Under the pieces are notes generated by a model. It saw only the letters and a list, made by a program, of their open reading frames with translations. It was not told the DNA's origin and did not search any database. Source: Arthrobacter sp. B6 (GTDB lineage Bacteria > Actinomycetota > Actinomycetes > Actinomycetales > Micrococcaceae). From it: DNA of 64,000 nucleotides. Position numbers and translations under genes: made by a program. Positions 53,410-62,679 of the stretch are shown one piece after another. The first letter of the stretch is position 1. Each line of letters opens with the position of its first letter. Location of the stretch: NCBI RefSeq assembly GCF_001663775.1, contig NZ_KV467169.1:475013-539012 (forward strand), in the 5' to 3' direction.

Positions 53410-54492
53410 ATGAGCAATGATCAGGGCGCCTCTGCCGTGCCCCCGCTGGAGTCCCGCATCCATGGCTGCCTGCTGGGTGGGGCGCTGGGCGACTCGCTGG
53501 GATACACCGTGGAGTTCGACTCCATCACGGAAATCCGCCGCCGGTTTGGTCCGGACGGGCTGACGGACCTAACGGCGGTCGACGGCGGCAGCCACTTTTC
53601 GGACGACACCCAGATGACCCTGTACACCGTGGACGGACTCGTCGAGGCGCTGGAATGGGCGAACTCCGGCATAGGGGCCGACGTCAACGCGTGTATTTGG
53701 CTCGCGTACCTTCGCTGGCTGGCCAGCCAGGGTGAGGCGGCACCGTCCTCCGCGCCGGTCCCGCAGCCACGCTGGATTGATTCCCACGAGGTGCTCCGGC
53801 ACCGCCGCGCCCCGGGCTCTGCCTGCATCAGTGGACTGGCCACCGGCGAGATGGGAACGTCCTTTCGCCCGGTGAACCCGGACTCCAAGGGTTGCGGGAC
53901 GGTGATGCGGTCCGCGCCGTTCGGACTGATACCGCACATCACGCCCGACGCCGTCTACAAACTCAGTGCCGACGCCGCCGCCCTGACGCACGGCCATCCG
54001 TCAGCCCGCCAAAGTGCCGGAGGCTTCAGCCTGCTGATCCACCGCCTGGTGGCAGGCGACAGCCTGCCGGCAGCAGCTGCCGCGGTGCTGGCGGCAGTGC
54101 GTGCCCTCGACGGCGTTGCTCCTGAACTGCCGCTCCGGCTGGAGGCTGCCGTCAGCCTTGCCGAAACCGGCCGCCTGGACCCGGAGGAACTGGTGCAGCA
54201 GCTGGGTGACGGCTGGGTGGCAGAGGAGGCGTTCGCCGTCGGGCTTTACGCAGTCCTGGCCACCGCCCCTGACGCCGCCGCGCCAGGCGCTCCGGAGGAT
54301 CACTTCCGTGCCGCCGTCGGGCTGGCCGTCAATCACAGCGGGGACAGCGACTCCACAGGTTCCATCGCCGGCAACATCCTCGGCGCGTACTACGGCGAGG
54401 CGTGCCTTCCGGCGGACTGGCTGGAGCAGCTGGAGGCACCGCACGTCATCCGCGGCATGGCGGACATGCTGGTGGAGGTCACAACCGCTTAA
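53410..54492 (+). CDS. ADP-ribosylglycohydrolase family protein
   Basis: 360 residues. The ARH fold's metal-binding motifs are present: GGALGDSLGYTVEF, SDDTQMTLYT and the C-terminal NHSGDSDSTGSIAGNILGA. Members remove ADP-ribose from proteins, nucleic acids or small molecules; the target here is unknown, and no ADP-ribosyltransferase is adjacent. TAAATT ends seven bases before the ATG (leaderless). It converges on the DUF4395 gene with a 14-bp overlap. Confidence 0.92.
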   Translation: MSNDQGASAVPPLESRIHGCLLGGALGDSLGYTVEFDSITEIRRRFGPDGLTDLTAVDGGSHFSDDTQMTLYTVDGLVEALEWANSGIGADVNACIWLAYLRWLASQGEAAPSSAPVPQPRWIDSHEVLRHRRAPGSACISGLATGEMGTSFRPVNPDSKGCGTVMRSAPFGLIPHITPDAVYKLSADAAALTHGHPSARQSAGGFSLLIHRLVAGDSLPAAAAAVLAAVRALDGVAPELPLRLEAAVSLAETGRLDPEELVQQLGDGWVAEEAFAVGLYAVLATAPDAAAPGAPEDHFRAAVGLAVNHSGDSDSTGSIAGNILGAYYGEACLPADWLEQLEAPHVIRGMADMLVEVTTA

Positions 54493-55030
54493 GGGAAATG
54501 TTGTTGCAGGCCTCGCAGACGTCCTCCGGGATGAGGCCGCGGCGCTGCAGGATCCCGAAAATGACACAGCCCAGGCAGAAGCCCGCGAAGGCTTCCAGTG
54601 ATGCAGCCAGGATGAGCACCGCCAGCACGATCCAGGCTGCGGGGGCGGCGCCCGACGCGAAAAGGATCAGGGCCGTGGTGGACACTACTGTGCCCATGCC
54701 TTGGGCGAACCGCTTGGGAGGCCCCGGGACCAGCTTCACCCGACCCAGCCGCGGAGCCAGAACCTTCACCGAGAGCAGGGCCAGCGGCGAAAACCGGGGG
54801 CCGAACAGCACCCGGAGCCAAAACCCGGCGGCAATGAGCACGAGTCCCCACCCTGAACCGGTCAAAAGCGTGGCGCCCGCCAGCAGGACCACCAGCCCGG
54901 CCGTGATCCGGGCAGCGTAGTCGTTGACCGGGTTGGGAAAGGCAAAAACAGCACGCCAGTCGATCCCCGTCCGGGTGGCCTGGGCGCCGGTATCGACGCC
55001 GGTGGATTCAACGCTTGTGGATTTGGCCAT
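54479..55030 (-). CDS. DUF4395 membrane protein
   Basis: 183 residues with about four membrane helices. DWRAVFAFPNPVNDYAARI at the start and GFCLGCVIFGIL near the end are characteristic of DUF4395; two cysteines (CLGC) and a further C-x2-C (CEAC) near the C-terminus may be redox-active or bind metal. In other actinobacteria such proteins sit near thioredoxin or rhodanese genes, but none is here. TAGCCT lies six bases before the ATG. Confidence 0.88.
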   Translation of the reverse strand: MAKSTSVESTGVDTGAQATRTGIDWRAVFAFPNPVNDYAARITAGLVVLLAGATLLTGSGWGLVLIAAGFWLRVLFGPRFSPLALLSVKVLAPRLGRVKLVPGPPKRFAQGMGTVVSTTALILFASGAAPAAWIVLAVLILAASLEAFAGFCLGCVIFGILQRRGLIPEDVCEACNNISLKRL

Positions 55031-55085
55031 GGTGCAAGGCTAGGAGCAGGCCGGGCGGGGCGGAAGGTTTGTTGCGCCAGATGAA

Positions 55086-56117
55086 TCAGGCGGGGCGCGC
55101 CGCAGGAACGCCGGCCGCGGCGTATCCGCCCACCATCTGCAGAAATTCCCCTTCGGAGAGCACTTCGATCGGCCGGCCGCGTTCATGCAGTTCCAGGACG
55201 CGCCGGGCTTTGCCTGTCAGCCTCCCCGAACGGAGGTCCGAGGCTACAAATCCGTCTCCCACCACCAGAACGGTGGTCCGCGCCGTCACCCTGCTTTCCG
55301 GGCGCGCACCCAGTTCCGCGGAGCGGACCTTGGCTTCGGGCCGCGGCATGGAAAGCTCGCCAGTGAAAACAACAGTCTGGCCGTACAACGGATGGCCCGG
55401 TTCGGCGTCGGCATTGGGCAGCGGGTTGGCACCTTCCTCGGGCCAGCCCGACCGGAACGGACGGGCAGGGGGGACGCCGCCGGCAGCGGAGCAGGCGATG
55501 GCGAGGGCGGCGAGGCTTTGCTTTGACAGGGCGTCCCGTGCCGGATCAAAGGCCTGCTGGTGCGGCAGGGCAAGGCCCAACGACAGATACAGTTCGGCGA
55601 TGCTGTTGGCACCGTTGCGCGCCGCGATGTCGATCAGGATGCCGGCGCAGGCCCGGGCGTCCTCTCCTGCGTCGTGGTGGTTGACCAACGGAACGCCGGC
55701 CTCCTCCGCGGCGAAGGGCAGGGAGTTGGAAACCAGCGAATAGCAGCGGCGGGACAGCATGACGGTGCACACGTAGTCGTAGGCGGGCCCTGCAAGGCCT
55801 GACACCTCCAGGCCGGACCTGATAACGCCAAGGTCGAAGGCCGCGTTGTGCGCCGCCAGGATATCGTCGCCGATAAAGGCGCCGATTTCCGGGAACAGCT
55901 CACCGAACCGGGGCAGTCCTGCAACGTCTTCGGCCCGGATGCCGTGGATCCGGACGTTGTGGTAGTCGAAGTGGTCATGGTTCGCCGGTGGCCGCATGAG
56001 CCAGGACGCCTCAGCGACGACTTTGCCGCCCCGGACCTTCGTCAGGCCCACCGCGCACGGTGATCCGCGGAAGCCGTTGGCAGTTTCGAAGTCGATCGCC
56101 GTAAAGTCCAAACCCAC
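55086..56117 (-). CDS. DEDDh exonuclease with C-terminal BRCT domain
   Basis: 343 residues. I start at GTG 56117 because TAAAGT ends seven bases upstream and the protein then begins MGLDFTAIDFETAN, the usual family start. Asp9 and Glu11 are the first acidic pair; AAHNAAFD and HHDAGEDARACA supply the rest of the DEDDh set. A BRCT domain (about 245-330) contains GQTVVFTGELSMPR and TTVLVVGDGF. It resembles DNA polymerase III epsilon-like repair nucleases. Its role in replication or repair is inferred. Confidence 0.9.
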   Translation of the reverse strand: MGLDFTAIDFETANGFRGSPCAVGLTKVRGGKVVAEASWLMRPPANHDHFDYHNVRIHGIRAEDVAGLPRFGELFPEIGAFIGDDILAAHNAAFDLGVIRSGLEVSGLAGPAYDYVCTVMLSRRCYSLVSNSLPFAAEEAGVPLVNHHDAGEDARACAGILIDIAARNGANSIAELYLSLGLALPHQQAFDPARDALSKQSLAALAIACSAAGGVPPARPFRSGWPEEGANPLPNADAEPGHPLYGQTVVFTGELSMPRPEAKVRSAELGARPESRVTARTTVLVVGDGFVASDLRSGRLTGKARRVLELHERGRPIEVLSEGEFLQMVGGYAAAGVPAARPA

Positions 56118-56206
56118 GGCCCACACTTTACCGCCGGACACGGCGCTTCCTGCGTCACCGCGGCGGCCCTGTCGCGGATATCACCTGTCCGACGGCGGCC
56201 GGCTGG

Positions 56207-56893
56207 CTACGGCGTTGCCCGACGGAGCGTCAAGTAGGATCCGACGGCGAGCGCCACGCAGAGCACCGCGGCCCAGGCACCCATGGTGAGCGGCGTCTGC
56301 TGGACCAACCAGGCGCCAATGCTCCCCCACCACAGACTCAGCGTGGCCAGCGCAGCGAAGCCGAGCAGGAGCACCGCCGAGCCGATCAGTGAAATAAGCA
56401 TCCCGGTTGTCCCCCACCGCTTGTAAATCGTGGCAAACCAGAAACCGATAATGAACATCAACATCATCACCGTGAAGTAAAACACGGCCGTGCCGTACCA
56501 GGGACCGTCCGAGACCCAGGGGATGGCGAAGAAGAAACCGTTCACACCCCAGCCATTGGTTGCCCGTTCAGCGATGCCGCCCAAGAGATAGATGGCGGTC
56601 ATGGCCACAGCCAGCACAGAAAACAGGCCAAGGGTCCCCAGGTAAAAGGCGCGGCGGCTGACGCTCAGCCCCTGCGAAAACGGGAACGCCAGCGTCATGC
56701 TTTGGATGCCCAGCACCATGAAATACCAGAGCGGGGCCTGGCTGCCACCGCCGTACTTGGGCTCATCTGCGGGGATCAGCGCGAAAATGGCGACCGACAG
56801 CAGGAAGGCAGCCGCGAGGATGACCAGGGGGTTCCCCAGGTACGTCCATTTGGTGACGAGCTGCATCCGCGCCACCGCCAGTGTCCGGCTCAT
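56207..56893 (-). CDS. ABC transporter membrane subunit of YtrBC type
   Basis: 228 residues with six predicted helices. It is coupled to the ATPase upstream by an ATGA overlap. No soluble domain or known motif is present. It is presumed to be the ABC-2-like membrane partner in the GntR-ATPase-permease cluster. Confidence 0.82.
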   Translation of the reverse strand: MSRTLAVARMQLVTKWTYLGNPLVILAAAFLLSVAIFALIPADEPKYGGGSQAPLWYFMVLGIQSMTLAFPFSQGLSVSRRAFYLGTLGLFSVLAVAMTAIYLLGGIAERATNGWGVNGFFFAIPWVSDGPWYGTAVFYFTVMMLMFIIGFWFATIYKRWGTTGMLISLIGSAVLLLGFAALATLSLWWGSIGAWLVQQTPLTMGAWAAVLCVALAVGSYLTLRRATP

Positions 56894-57822
56894 CGTGTTG
56901 CCTCCATTGAATCCAGTTCGGCATCGCCGCCCGGCACCCGCCGGGAGGGATGATTGATAAGGGTCTTCCGGATGACGAGCTGTTGAAGGGACACCGGGGC
57001 CACTTCCAGTCCAAGCCGGGCGGCTCCGGTCCGTTGTGCTGCGCTGAGGGTTTCGTCCACCGTGACTGACGCCAGCGGTCCCAGTGCCTCACGGTGCAGG
57101 ACCTTCATGCCGGTCACGAACTCGTTCACTTTGGGTGCAGGCCCAACCACCGTCGCCGCCGAGCCGCGCAGGGCATCAGACTCGGCGTCGATCAGGATCC
57201 GCCCCTGGTCGATCACAATGACGTGGTCAAGCAGGTTGGCGACTTCGTCGATGAGGTGCGAGGACAGCACAACCGTGCGCGGGCTGTCAGTGAAGTCCTC
57301 CAAAAGCCGGTCGTAGAACAGCTGGCGGGCAACTGCATCGAGCCCCAGGTAGGGCTCGTCGAAAAACGTCAGTTCTGCCCGCGAGGCCAGACCGATGATC
57401 ACACCGACGGCGGAGAGCTGACCGCGCGAGAGTTTCTTGATCCGCCGCTTGACCGGTAGTCCGAAGTCGCCAATGAGGCGCTCCGCGAAGGCCTGGTCCC
57501 AGTTCCTGAACAGCAGCCTTGCCGCCTTGAAGGCGTGGAACGCCGTGAAGTCGTCGGGATACTTCTGCGATTCCCGGATGAAGCACACCCGGGACAGGAC
57601 CCGGTCATTTTCATACGCTTCCTCCCCGAAAACGAGGGCATCTCCGGACGTGGCAAAAGCCTGGGCCGTCAGGACGGACATCAGCGTGGTCTTTCCTGCG
57701 CCATTGCGGCCCAGGAGCCCATAGATCCGGTCCGCCGAGAGCCTGATGCTCACGTCGTCGAGGGCCAGGACATCCCGGTACCGTTTTGTGAGGTTCCTCG
57801 CCTCGACCACCGCGCCGTTCAC
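56890..57822 (-). CDS. ABC transporter ATP-binding protein, YtrB type
   Basis: 310 residues. Walker A is GRNGAGKTT (about 38-46). The signature is LSRGQ in place of LSGGQ, Walker B is LTFFDEPYLGLD, and the H-loop is SSHLIDE. A C-terminal extension of about 90 residues follows. GTG 57822 overlaps the GntR stop (GTGA). YtrA-regulated transporters are typically induced by cell-wall-active antibiotics; induction here is inferred from the family. Confidence 0.9.
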   Translation of the reverse strand: MNGAVVEARNLTKRYRDVLALDDVSIRLSADRIYGLLGRNGAGKTTLMSVLTAQAFATSGDALVFGEEAYENDRVLSRVCFIRESQKYPDDFTAFHAFKAARLLFRNWDQAFAERLIGDFGLPVKRRIKKLSRGQLSAVGVIIGLASRAELTFFDEPYLGLDAVARQLFYDRLLEDFTDSPRTVVLSSHLIDEVANLLDHVIVIDQGRILIDAESDALRGSAATVVGPAPKVNEFVTGMKVLHREALGPLASVTVDETLSAAQRTGAARLGLEVAPVSLQQLVIRKTLINHPSRRVPGGDAELDSMEATR

Positions 57823-58220
57823 GAGGCCGCGCTCCTTTCCCGGTTGCCGCCTTCTGCCGGGGCGCCGTCGGCGCCGCGGATGATCATCCTGCTGAGCTCG
57901 TCCGCAGGGATGCCCAGCTTGCGGGCCTCCGCCACCAGCGGGCGCACGTACTGCTCAAAGAATTCCTGGGTCCGCCTCGCCACCAAGGCAGCGCGGGCGC
58001 CGGTGGAAACAAACATGCCTATTCCCCGTTTCTTATAGAGAATTCCGTCTTCGACCAGGACATTCACGCCTTTGGCAGCCGTGGCCGGGTTGATCCGATG
58101 GAAGGCCGCGAACTCGTTGGTGGACGGGATCTGGGTCTCCTCCGCCAAGGTTCCGTCCACGATCTCGTTCTCAATCAGTCCGGCGATCTGCAGGAAGATC
58201 GGCCTGCTGTCGTCAATCAC
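57819..58220 (-). CDS. GntR-family regulator, YtrA subfamily
   Basis: 133 residues, the short YtrA type with a winged helix only (PIFLQIAGLIENEIVDGTL, STNEFAAFHRINPATAAKG) and a small helical dimerisation tail. GTG 58220 begins the coupled operon with the two ABC genes. It probably represses its own operon through the palindrome at 58269-58292. Confidence 0.92.
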   Translation of the reverse strand: MIDDSRPIFLQIAGLIENEIVDGTLAEETQIPSTNEFAAFHRINPATAAKGVNVLVEDGILYKKRGIGMFVSTGARAALVARRTQEFFEQYVRPLVAEARKLGIPADELSRMIIRGADGAPAEGGNRERSAAS

Positions 58221-58268
58221 TGGTACACCCCGGGTTCTGTTGCCAGGAGAAGCGGCAGCCGCTTCACT

Positions 58269-58292
58269 GGTTCATTACTTATGTAACTAACC
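58269..58292. promoter_or_regulatory. candidate YtrA operator
   Basis: GGTTCATTAC-TTAT-GTAACTAACC is an imperfect 10-base inverted repeat (8 of 10 pairs) about 50 bases upstream of the GntR gene, within AT-rich promoter sequence. The minus-strand TTGACC at 58320-58315 could be the -35. The size and position fit a YtrA-family operator. Confidence 0.6.
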
Positions 58293-58333
58293 ATACAACC
58301 GGAGGGCCGTGTTGGGTCAAGTACCCTGAGTAG

Positions 58334-59125
58334 GTGAACTTTCTTGCGATCAGCGACCTTGCCGTGCCCATGCTGGGGGGTGCAGGACCGGTCCAGCCGC
58401 AGCTGGCCTCATTCCTGCCCGACTGGCTGAACCCCCAGGTTTTCCTTGCCGACCCTGCCCTCGCGCCGTGGGTGGTCCTGCTCGTCTGCGGAATTGTTTT
58501 TGCCGAGACCGGCCTGCTGGTGGGCTTTTTCCTCCCCGGCGACTCAATGCTGTTTACGGCCGGCCTGCTGGTGGCCACCGACACCATCAAGTTCAACGTC
58601 TGGCTCCTGGCGCTCCTGATCACTGTCTCCGCCATCATCGGCAACCAGACCGGCTACCTGATCGGTTCCAAGGCCGGTCCTGCCATCTTCAACAAACCCA
58701 ACTCCCGCCTGTTCAAACGTGAGAACGTCGAGAACGCCCATGCCTTCTTTGAAAAGCACGGCGGCAAGGCCCTCATCCTCGCGCGCTTCGTCCCGATCAT
58801 CAGGACCTTCGTTCCCGTGATTGTGGGCGTGGCCCAGATGGACAAGCGGAAATTCTTCCTCTTCAACGTGATCGGCGCAGTCCTGTGGGGCAGCGGCGTC
58901 ACGCTCCTCGGCTACCTTCTGGGCGACAGGATCCCGTGGGTGAGGGACAACCTGGACATCATTTTCATCGCGATCGTGCTGGTTTCCGTGCTTCCGATCG
59001 GCGTCGAAGTTCTCCGCGGCATCTCCGCCAAACGCCAGGCAGCCGTCTTCGGCACGGATGCGGTAGACGAATTCATCGAAGAGCACGCTCCCGCCAAGGA
59101 CCGCAAGACCAACCTGGAAAACTGA
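58334..59125 (+). CDS. DedA-family membrane protein
   Basis: 263 residues. The DedA/VTT domain is clear: ETGLLVGFFLPGDSMLFTAG, FEKHGGKALILARFVPIIR and RTFVPVIVGVAQM. These proteins act as flippases or support membrane lipid carrier recycling. GTG 58334 has TACCCT six bases upstream, so it is likely leaderless. A family B palindrome begins 12 bases past its stop. Confidence 0.93.
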   Translation: MNFLAISDLAVPMLGGAGPVQPQLASFLPDWLNPQVFLADPALAPWVVLLVCGIVFAETGLLVGFFLPGDSMLFTAGLLVATDTIKFNVWLLALLITVSAIIGNQTGYLIGSKAGPAIFNKPNSRLFKRENVENAHAFFEKHGGKALILARFVPIIRTFVPVIVGVAQMDKRKFFLFNVIGAVLWGSGVTLLGYLLGDRIPWVRDNLDIIFIAIVLVSVLPIGVEVLRGISAKRQAAVFGTDAVDEFIEEHAPAKDRKTNLEN

Positions 59126-59136
59126 CTTTCCCTCTG

Positions 59137-59199
59137 GAGTTTTTGTCCAGATACGGGGCTTTGGAACCACTCCAAGTCGCCGTATCTGGACAAAAACTC
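59137..59199. repeat. palindromic repeat family B, copy 2
   Basis: Left arm 59137-59156 (GAGTTTTTGTCCAGATACGG) and right arm 59180-59199 are exact complements. The 23-base centre has its own stem TTGGA/TCCAA, differing in sequence from copy 1 while keeping the pairing. It fills the gap between convergent dedA and rdgB, two bases from the rdgB stop. Confidence 0.9.
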
Positions 59200-59201
59200 T
59201 T

Positions 59202-59894
59202 CTACGGGAGGGGCCGGGCGAGTGCCTCGACGATGGCGGGCAGGAGCGCCCGGAAGGCCTTCCCCCGGTGGCTGATCGCATTCTTCTCTTCCGGCGACAG
59301 CTCGGCGCAGCTGCGGTCCTCGCCGATCGGCTGCAGCACGGGGTCGTAACCGAATCCGCCCTCACCCCGCGGCTCGCGCAGCAGGACGCCCTCAAGCTGC
59401 CCGTATTCCACGGTTTCGTGGGCTGTGCCTCCCGGCGCCGGCACGGCAAGTGCCGCAGCGCAGACGAAGGCCGCACCGCGGTGCCCGTCAGGGACATCGG
59501 ACAGCTGGTCCAGCAGGAGCCGCAGGTTGGCTGCGTCGTCGCCGTGCCGGCCCGACCACCGTGCGGAAAAGATGCCGGGTGCCCCGCCCAGGACGTCGAC
59601 AGCCAGTCCCGAGTCGTCGGCAATGGCCACCAGGCCGGTCGCCTCGGCCACCGCACGCGCCTTGAGCAGCGAATTCTCAGCGAACGTCACGCCCGTTTCG
59701 ACGACGTCAGGCGCACCCGCCGCGGCGGCGTCCACTACCTGCGTGTCGACGTCGAGCCCCGGAACCTGGCCGCGCAGGAGCTCACGCAGCTCGCGGAGTT
59801 TGCCCAGGTTGTGCGTGGCGAGGACGAGCCGCGGCGCCGCGCCGTCCAACAATCTGCCGTCCGGATGCCCGCCCCCGGGTGCCGCAACGTTCAC
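59202..59894 (-). CDS. rdgB: XTP/dITP diphosphatase
   Basis: Hydrolyses non-canonical purine triphosphates (XTP, ITP, dITP), keeping them out of nucleic acids. 230 residues. LATHNLGKLRELRELL, ADDSGLAVDVLGGAPG, GGFGYDPVL and SHRGKAFRAL are family motifs. GTG 59894 overlaps the rph stop (GTGA). Confidence 0.95.
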   Translation of the reverse strand: MNVAAPGGGHPDGRLLDGAAPRLVLATHNLGKLRELRELLRGQVPGLDVDTQVVDAAAAGAPDVVETGVTFAENSLLKARAVAEATGLVAIADDSGLAVDVLGGAPGIFSARWSGRHGDDAANLRLLLDQLSDVPDGHRGAAFVCAAALAVPAPGGTAHETVEYGQLEGVLLREPRGEGGFGYDPVLQPIGEDRSCAELSPEEKNAISHRGKAFRALLPAIVEALARPLP

Positions 59895-60649
59895 AGAACG
59901 TCCGCGAGGGTTTCGCGCTGGATCGCCGCCAGCTGGGTAGTGCCCAGAAGTGCAAGATCGAGGAGCTGGTTCAGCTCGTCCCGGTCGAAAGGTGCACCTT
60001 CCGCGGTGCCCTGGACTTCCACAAACTTCCCGGAACCGGTGACCACAACGTTCATGTCGGTCTCGGCCCGGACATCCTCGACGTAGGGCAAATCCAGCAT
60101 GGGGACGCCGTCGATGATGCCCACTGAGACGGCCGCGATAGTGTCCACGAGGGGCTGGGCATTCTTCGCGATCAGCTTGTTGTCGCGGGCGAAGCGGATG
60201 GCGTCTGCCAAGGCAACATAGGCGCCCGTAATGGCTGCTGTGCGCGTTCCGCCGTCAGCCTGCAGGACATCGCAGTCCAGCACAATCGTGTTCTCGCCCA
60301 GGGCCTTGGTGTCGATGATGGATCGCAGTGAACGGCCGATAAGCCGGGAGATCTCGTGCGTCCGTCCGCCGATTTTGCCCTTGACCGACTCGCGGTCGGA
60401 ACGGGTGTTGGTGGCGCGCGGCAGCATGGCGTACTCTGCGGTGACCCAGCCCCGGCCCTCCCCCTTCAGCCAGCGCGGCACCCCGGCTGTCAGCGAAGCC
60501 GTGCACAGGACCCGTGTGTTGCCGAACTCGATCAGGGCTGAACCCTCAGCCTGCTTGGACCACCCGCGCGTGATGCTGATGGGGCGGAGCTGGTCGGGGG
60601 TACGGCCGTCGGCGCGCACTACGGGCACTGCGGTTGCTTCTGAAGTCAT
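59891..60649 (-). CDS. rph: ribonuclease PH
   Basis: Phosphorolytic 3'-5' exoribonuclease trimming tRNA precursors. 252 residues. Motifs include GNTRVLCTASLT, RGWVTAEYAMLP, GRSLRSIIDTKALGE and DCDVLQADGGTRTAAITGAY. TAAGCT lies six bases before ATG 60649, so rph-rdgB may start its own leaderless message. Confidence 0.97.
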   Translation of the reverse strand: MTSEATAVPVVRADGRTPDQLRPISITRGWSKQAEGSALIEFGNTRVLCTASLTAGVPRWLKGEGRGWVTAEYAMLPRATNTRSDRESVKGKIGGRTHEISRLIGRSLRSIIDTKALGENTIVLDCDVLQADGGTRTAAITGAYVALADAIRFARDNKLIAKNAQPLVDTIAAVSVGIIDGVPMLDLPYVEDVRAETDMNVVVTGSGKFVEVQGTAEGAPFDRDELNQLLDLALLGTTQLAAIQRETLADVL

Positions 60650-60711
60650 GCCTTTAGCTTATCGACTCGTCGTCGGCCGCCCGGCCACGGACAGTCTTCC
60701 GCCCGGAGCGG

Positions 60712-61509
60712 CTAGATCGTGTAATGCACTCCGGCCACGGCAACCGCCACGTCGCCGCCGAAGACCGGCCGGGCCTCAGCCATGACCGTGGTGGGGGACG
60801 TCCAGACGGGAATGTGGGTCAGAAGCAGCCGGCGGGCGCCGGCGACCGCGGCAGCCTCGCCGGCACGCTTTCCGGTCAGGTGCACATCCTTGATGCCGTC
60901 GTCGCGGCCTTCCTCGAAGGCTGCTTCGCAGAGGAACAGGTCAGCGTCCTTGGCCGCTTCCTCCAGCCCGGCACAGGAATCGGTGTCACCGGAATACGTC
61001 AGCACCCGGCTGACGTTGTTGCCTTCCTTGTCCGGCTCGGTGACCTCGACGCGGAGGGCGTAGGCCTCTTCCACCGGGTGGTTCACGGCGAACGGAGTGA
61101 CGGTGAACGGCCCCAGGGTTACGGGCTTGCGTTCGGTCCAGTTGGTGAAGTCGAATTCCTCATGCATGCCGGGGTCCAGCTCCAGGCCATATGCGGTGGC
61201 CATGCGGTCGGCCGTTGCCGCCGGGCCCCAGACCGGGATCCTGCCGCGTCCCCAGCCGCCCGGCTTCCAGCGGACGGCCACATGGAGGCCGCAAAGGTCC
61301 ATGCAGTGGTCAGGGTGCAAGTGGGTCAGGAAGATCGCGTCGATGTCCTCGAGGTCGGTGTACCGCTGGATGGCGCCCAGCGCGCCGCTGCCCAGGTCCA
61401 TCACGATCTTCCAGGTCCGTTCGCCGTCGTTGGCGGTCAGGAGATAGCACGACGCCGGCGAGCCTGGGCCCGGGAAGGAGCCCGTACAGCCAACGATGGT
61501 CAGTTTCAC
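60712..61509 (-). CDS. metallo-beta-lactamase-fold hydrolase, Rv1339-like cyclic nucleotide phosphodiesterase
   Basis: 265 residues. The MBL metal motif is THLHPDHCMDL, with SGDTDSC, and a later His in THIPVW. The position between murI and rph is that of M. tuberculosis Rv1339, reported to hydrolyse cAMP; orthology is inferred from order and fold. GTG 61509 overlaps the murI stop (GTGA). Confidence 0.9.
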   Translation of the reverse strand: MKLTIVGCTGSFPGPGSPASCYLLTANDGERTWKIVMDLGSGALGAIQRYTDLEDIDAIFLTHLHPDHCMDLCGLHVAVRWKPGGWGRGRIPVWGPAATADRMATAYGLELDPGMHEEFDFTNWTERKPVTLGPFTVTPFAVNHPVEEAYALRVEVTEPDKEGNNVSRVLTYSGDTDSCAGLEEAAKDADLFLCEAAFEEGRDDGIKDVHLTGKRAGEAAAVAGARRLLLTHIPVWTSPTTVMAEARPVFGGDVAVAVAGVHYTI

Positions 61510-62546
61510 AGGTCAGGACCCCCGGCCCGGCCGGTCTCCACAGAGCCACTGCCCACAAAATTCGACAGCCGCCGCCGGGTGCTGGCGGTCCCGGTGGCGC
61601 CCTGTGCCGCGGCAATCATCTCGGGAGTGATCCGGGCGAGGCTTCCGGTGGGGTATTGGGCGGACACATGGTCCACGTGCCGGACGGACAGGACCTCCGG
61701 CCCCAGGAACCGGCGGGCGAGGGCTTCGAACTGACCGGCATCGCCTGTGGCGATGAAGTGGTGTTCCGGCGGGGTCGCGGCGGTCCGTTGCAGGGCATGC
61801 GTGGCCAGTGCGCGGTAGACATCCTTGGCTGTCTCCTCCGCGCTCGAGACAAGCGTCACGTCCTCTCCCATAACGTAGGAAATGACGCCCGTCAGCAGCG
61901 GGTAGTGGGTGCAGCCCAGGACGAGGGTGTCCACCCCTGCGGCCTTTAACGGCGCGAGGTATTCTTCGGCGACGGCCAAGAGTGCGGGCCCGGTGGTGAT
62001 GCCGGCCTCGACGTAGCTGACGAACTCGGGGCAGGCCACGGACGTGATTTCCAGGTCAGGCGCCGCAGCAAAAGTGTCCTCGTAGGCGCGGGAACCAACG
62101 GTGGCCGACGTTCCTATAACGCCCACGCGTCCGCTCCGGGTGGCAGCGACGGCCCGACGCACGGCGGGCTGGATCACCTCGATCACGGGAATTCCGTATT
62201 TGGCGGTGTACCGCTCACGGGCGTCGCGCAGGACAGCGGCCGACGCCGAATTGCAGGCGATGGTGAGCAGCTTGACGCCGGAATCCACGAGTTCGTCCAT
62301 CACGCCAAGGGCGTTCGCCCGGACTTCGGCGATGGGCAGCGGCCCGTACGGCCCGTGGGCGGTGTCCCCCACGTAGAGGATCGATTCGTTGGGCAGCTGG
62401 TCGATGATGGAACGCGCCACCGTCAGTCCGCCGACGCCGGAATCAAAAACTCCGATTGGCCGGGATCCCACGTGGCCGCCGGGAATGCTGCTGGCTGGGG
62501 ACTCCGCCGCAGCTGCTGACGAATCCGTGCTCGAGGCTGTTGTCAT
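61506..62546 (-). CDS. murI: glutamate racemase
   Basis: Makes D-glutamate for peptidoglycan. 346 residues from ATG 62546, with about 40 variable N-terminal residues and a C-terminal extension. PIGVFDSGVGGLTVARSI is the start of the fold. The catalytic cysteines lie in TIACNSASA and LGCTHYPLL. The longer frame to 62588 has no support. TATCCT is nine bases upstream. Confidence 0.96.
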   Translation of the reverse strand: MTTASSTDSSAAAAESPASSIPGGHVGSRPIGVFDSGVGGLTVARSIIDQLPNESILYVGDTAHGPYGPLPIAEVRANALGVMDELVDSGVKLLTIACNSASAAVLRDARERYTAKYGIPVIEVIQPAVRRAVAATRSGRVGVIGTSATVGSRAYEDTFAAAPDLEITSVACPEFVSYVEAGITTGPALLAVAEEYLAPLKAAGVDTLVLGCTHYPLLTGVISYVMGEDVTLVSSAEETAKDVYRALATHALQRTAATPPEHHFIATGDAGQFEALARRFLGPEVLSVRHVDHVSAQYPTGSLARITPEMIAAAQGATGTASTRRRLSNFVGSGSVETGRAGGPDL

Positions 62547-62679
62547 GATTATTCGAGGATAGGTCTTCCCGGTAGTCGCGGCCATCACATTGTGGCGGCC
62601 GACTCATGTCTAATTTGTCACACTGCAGCTTATGGCCCGGGCGCAGCGCGGGGCGGACAGCCGCCGGACAGGATGTCGT

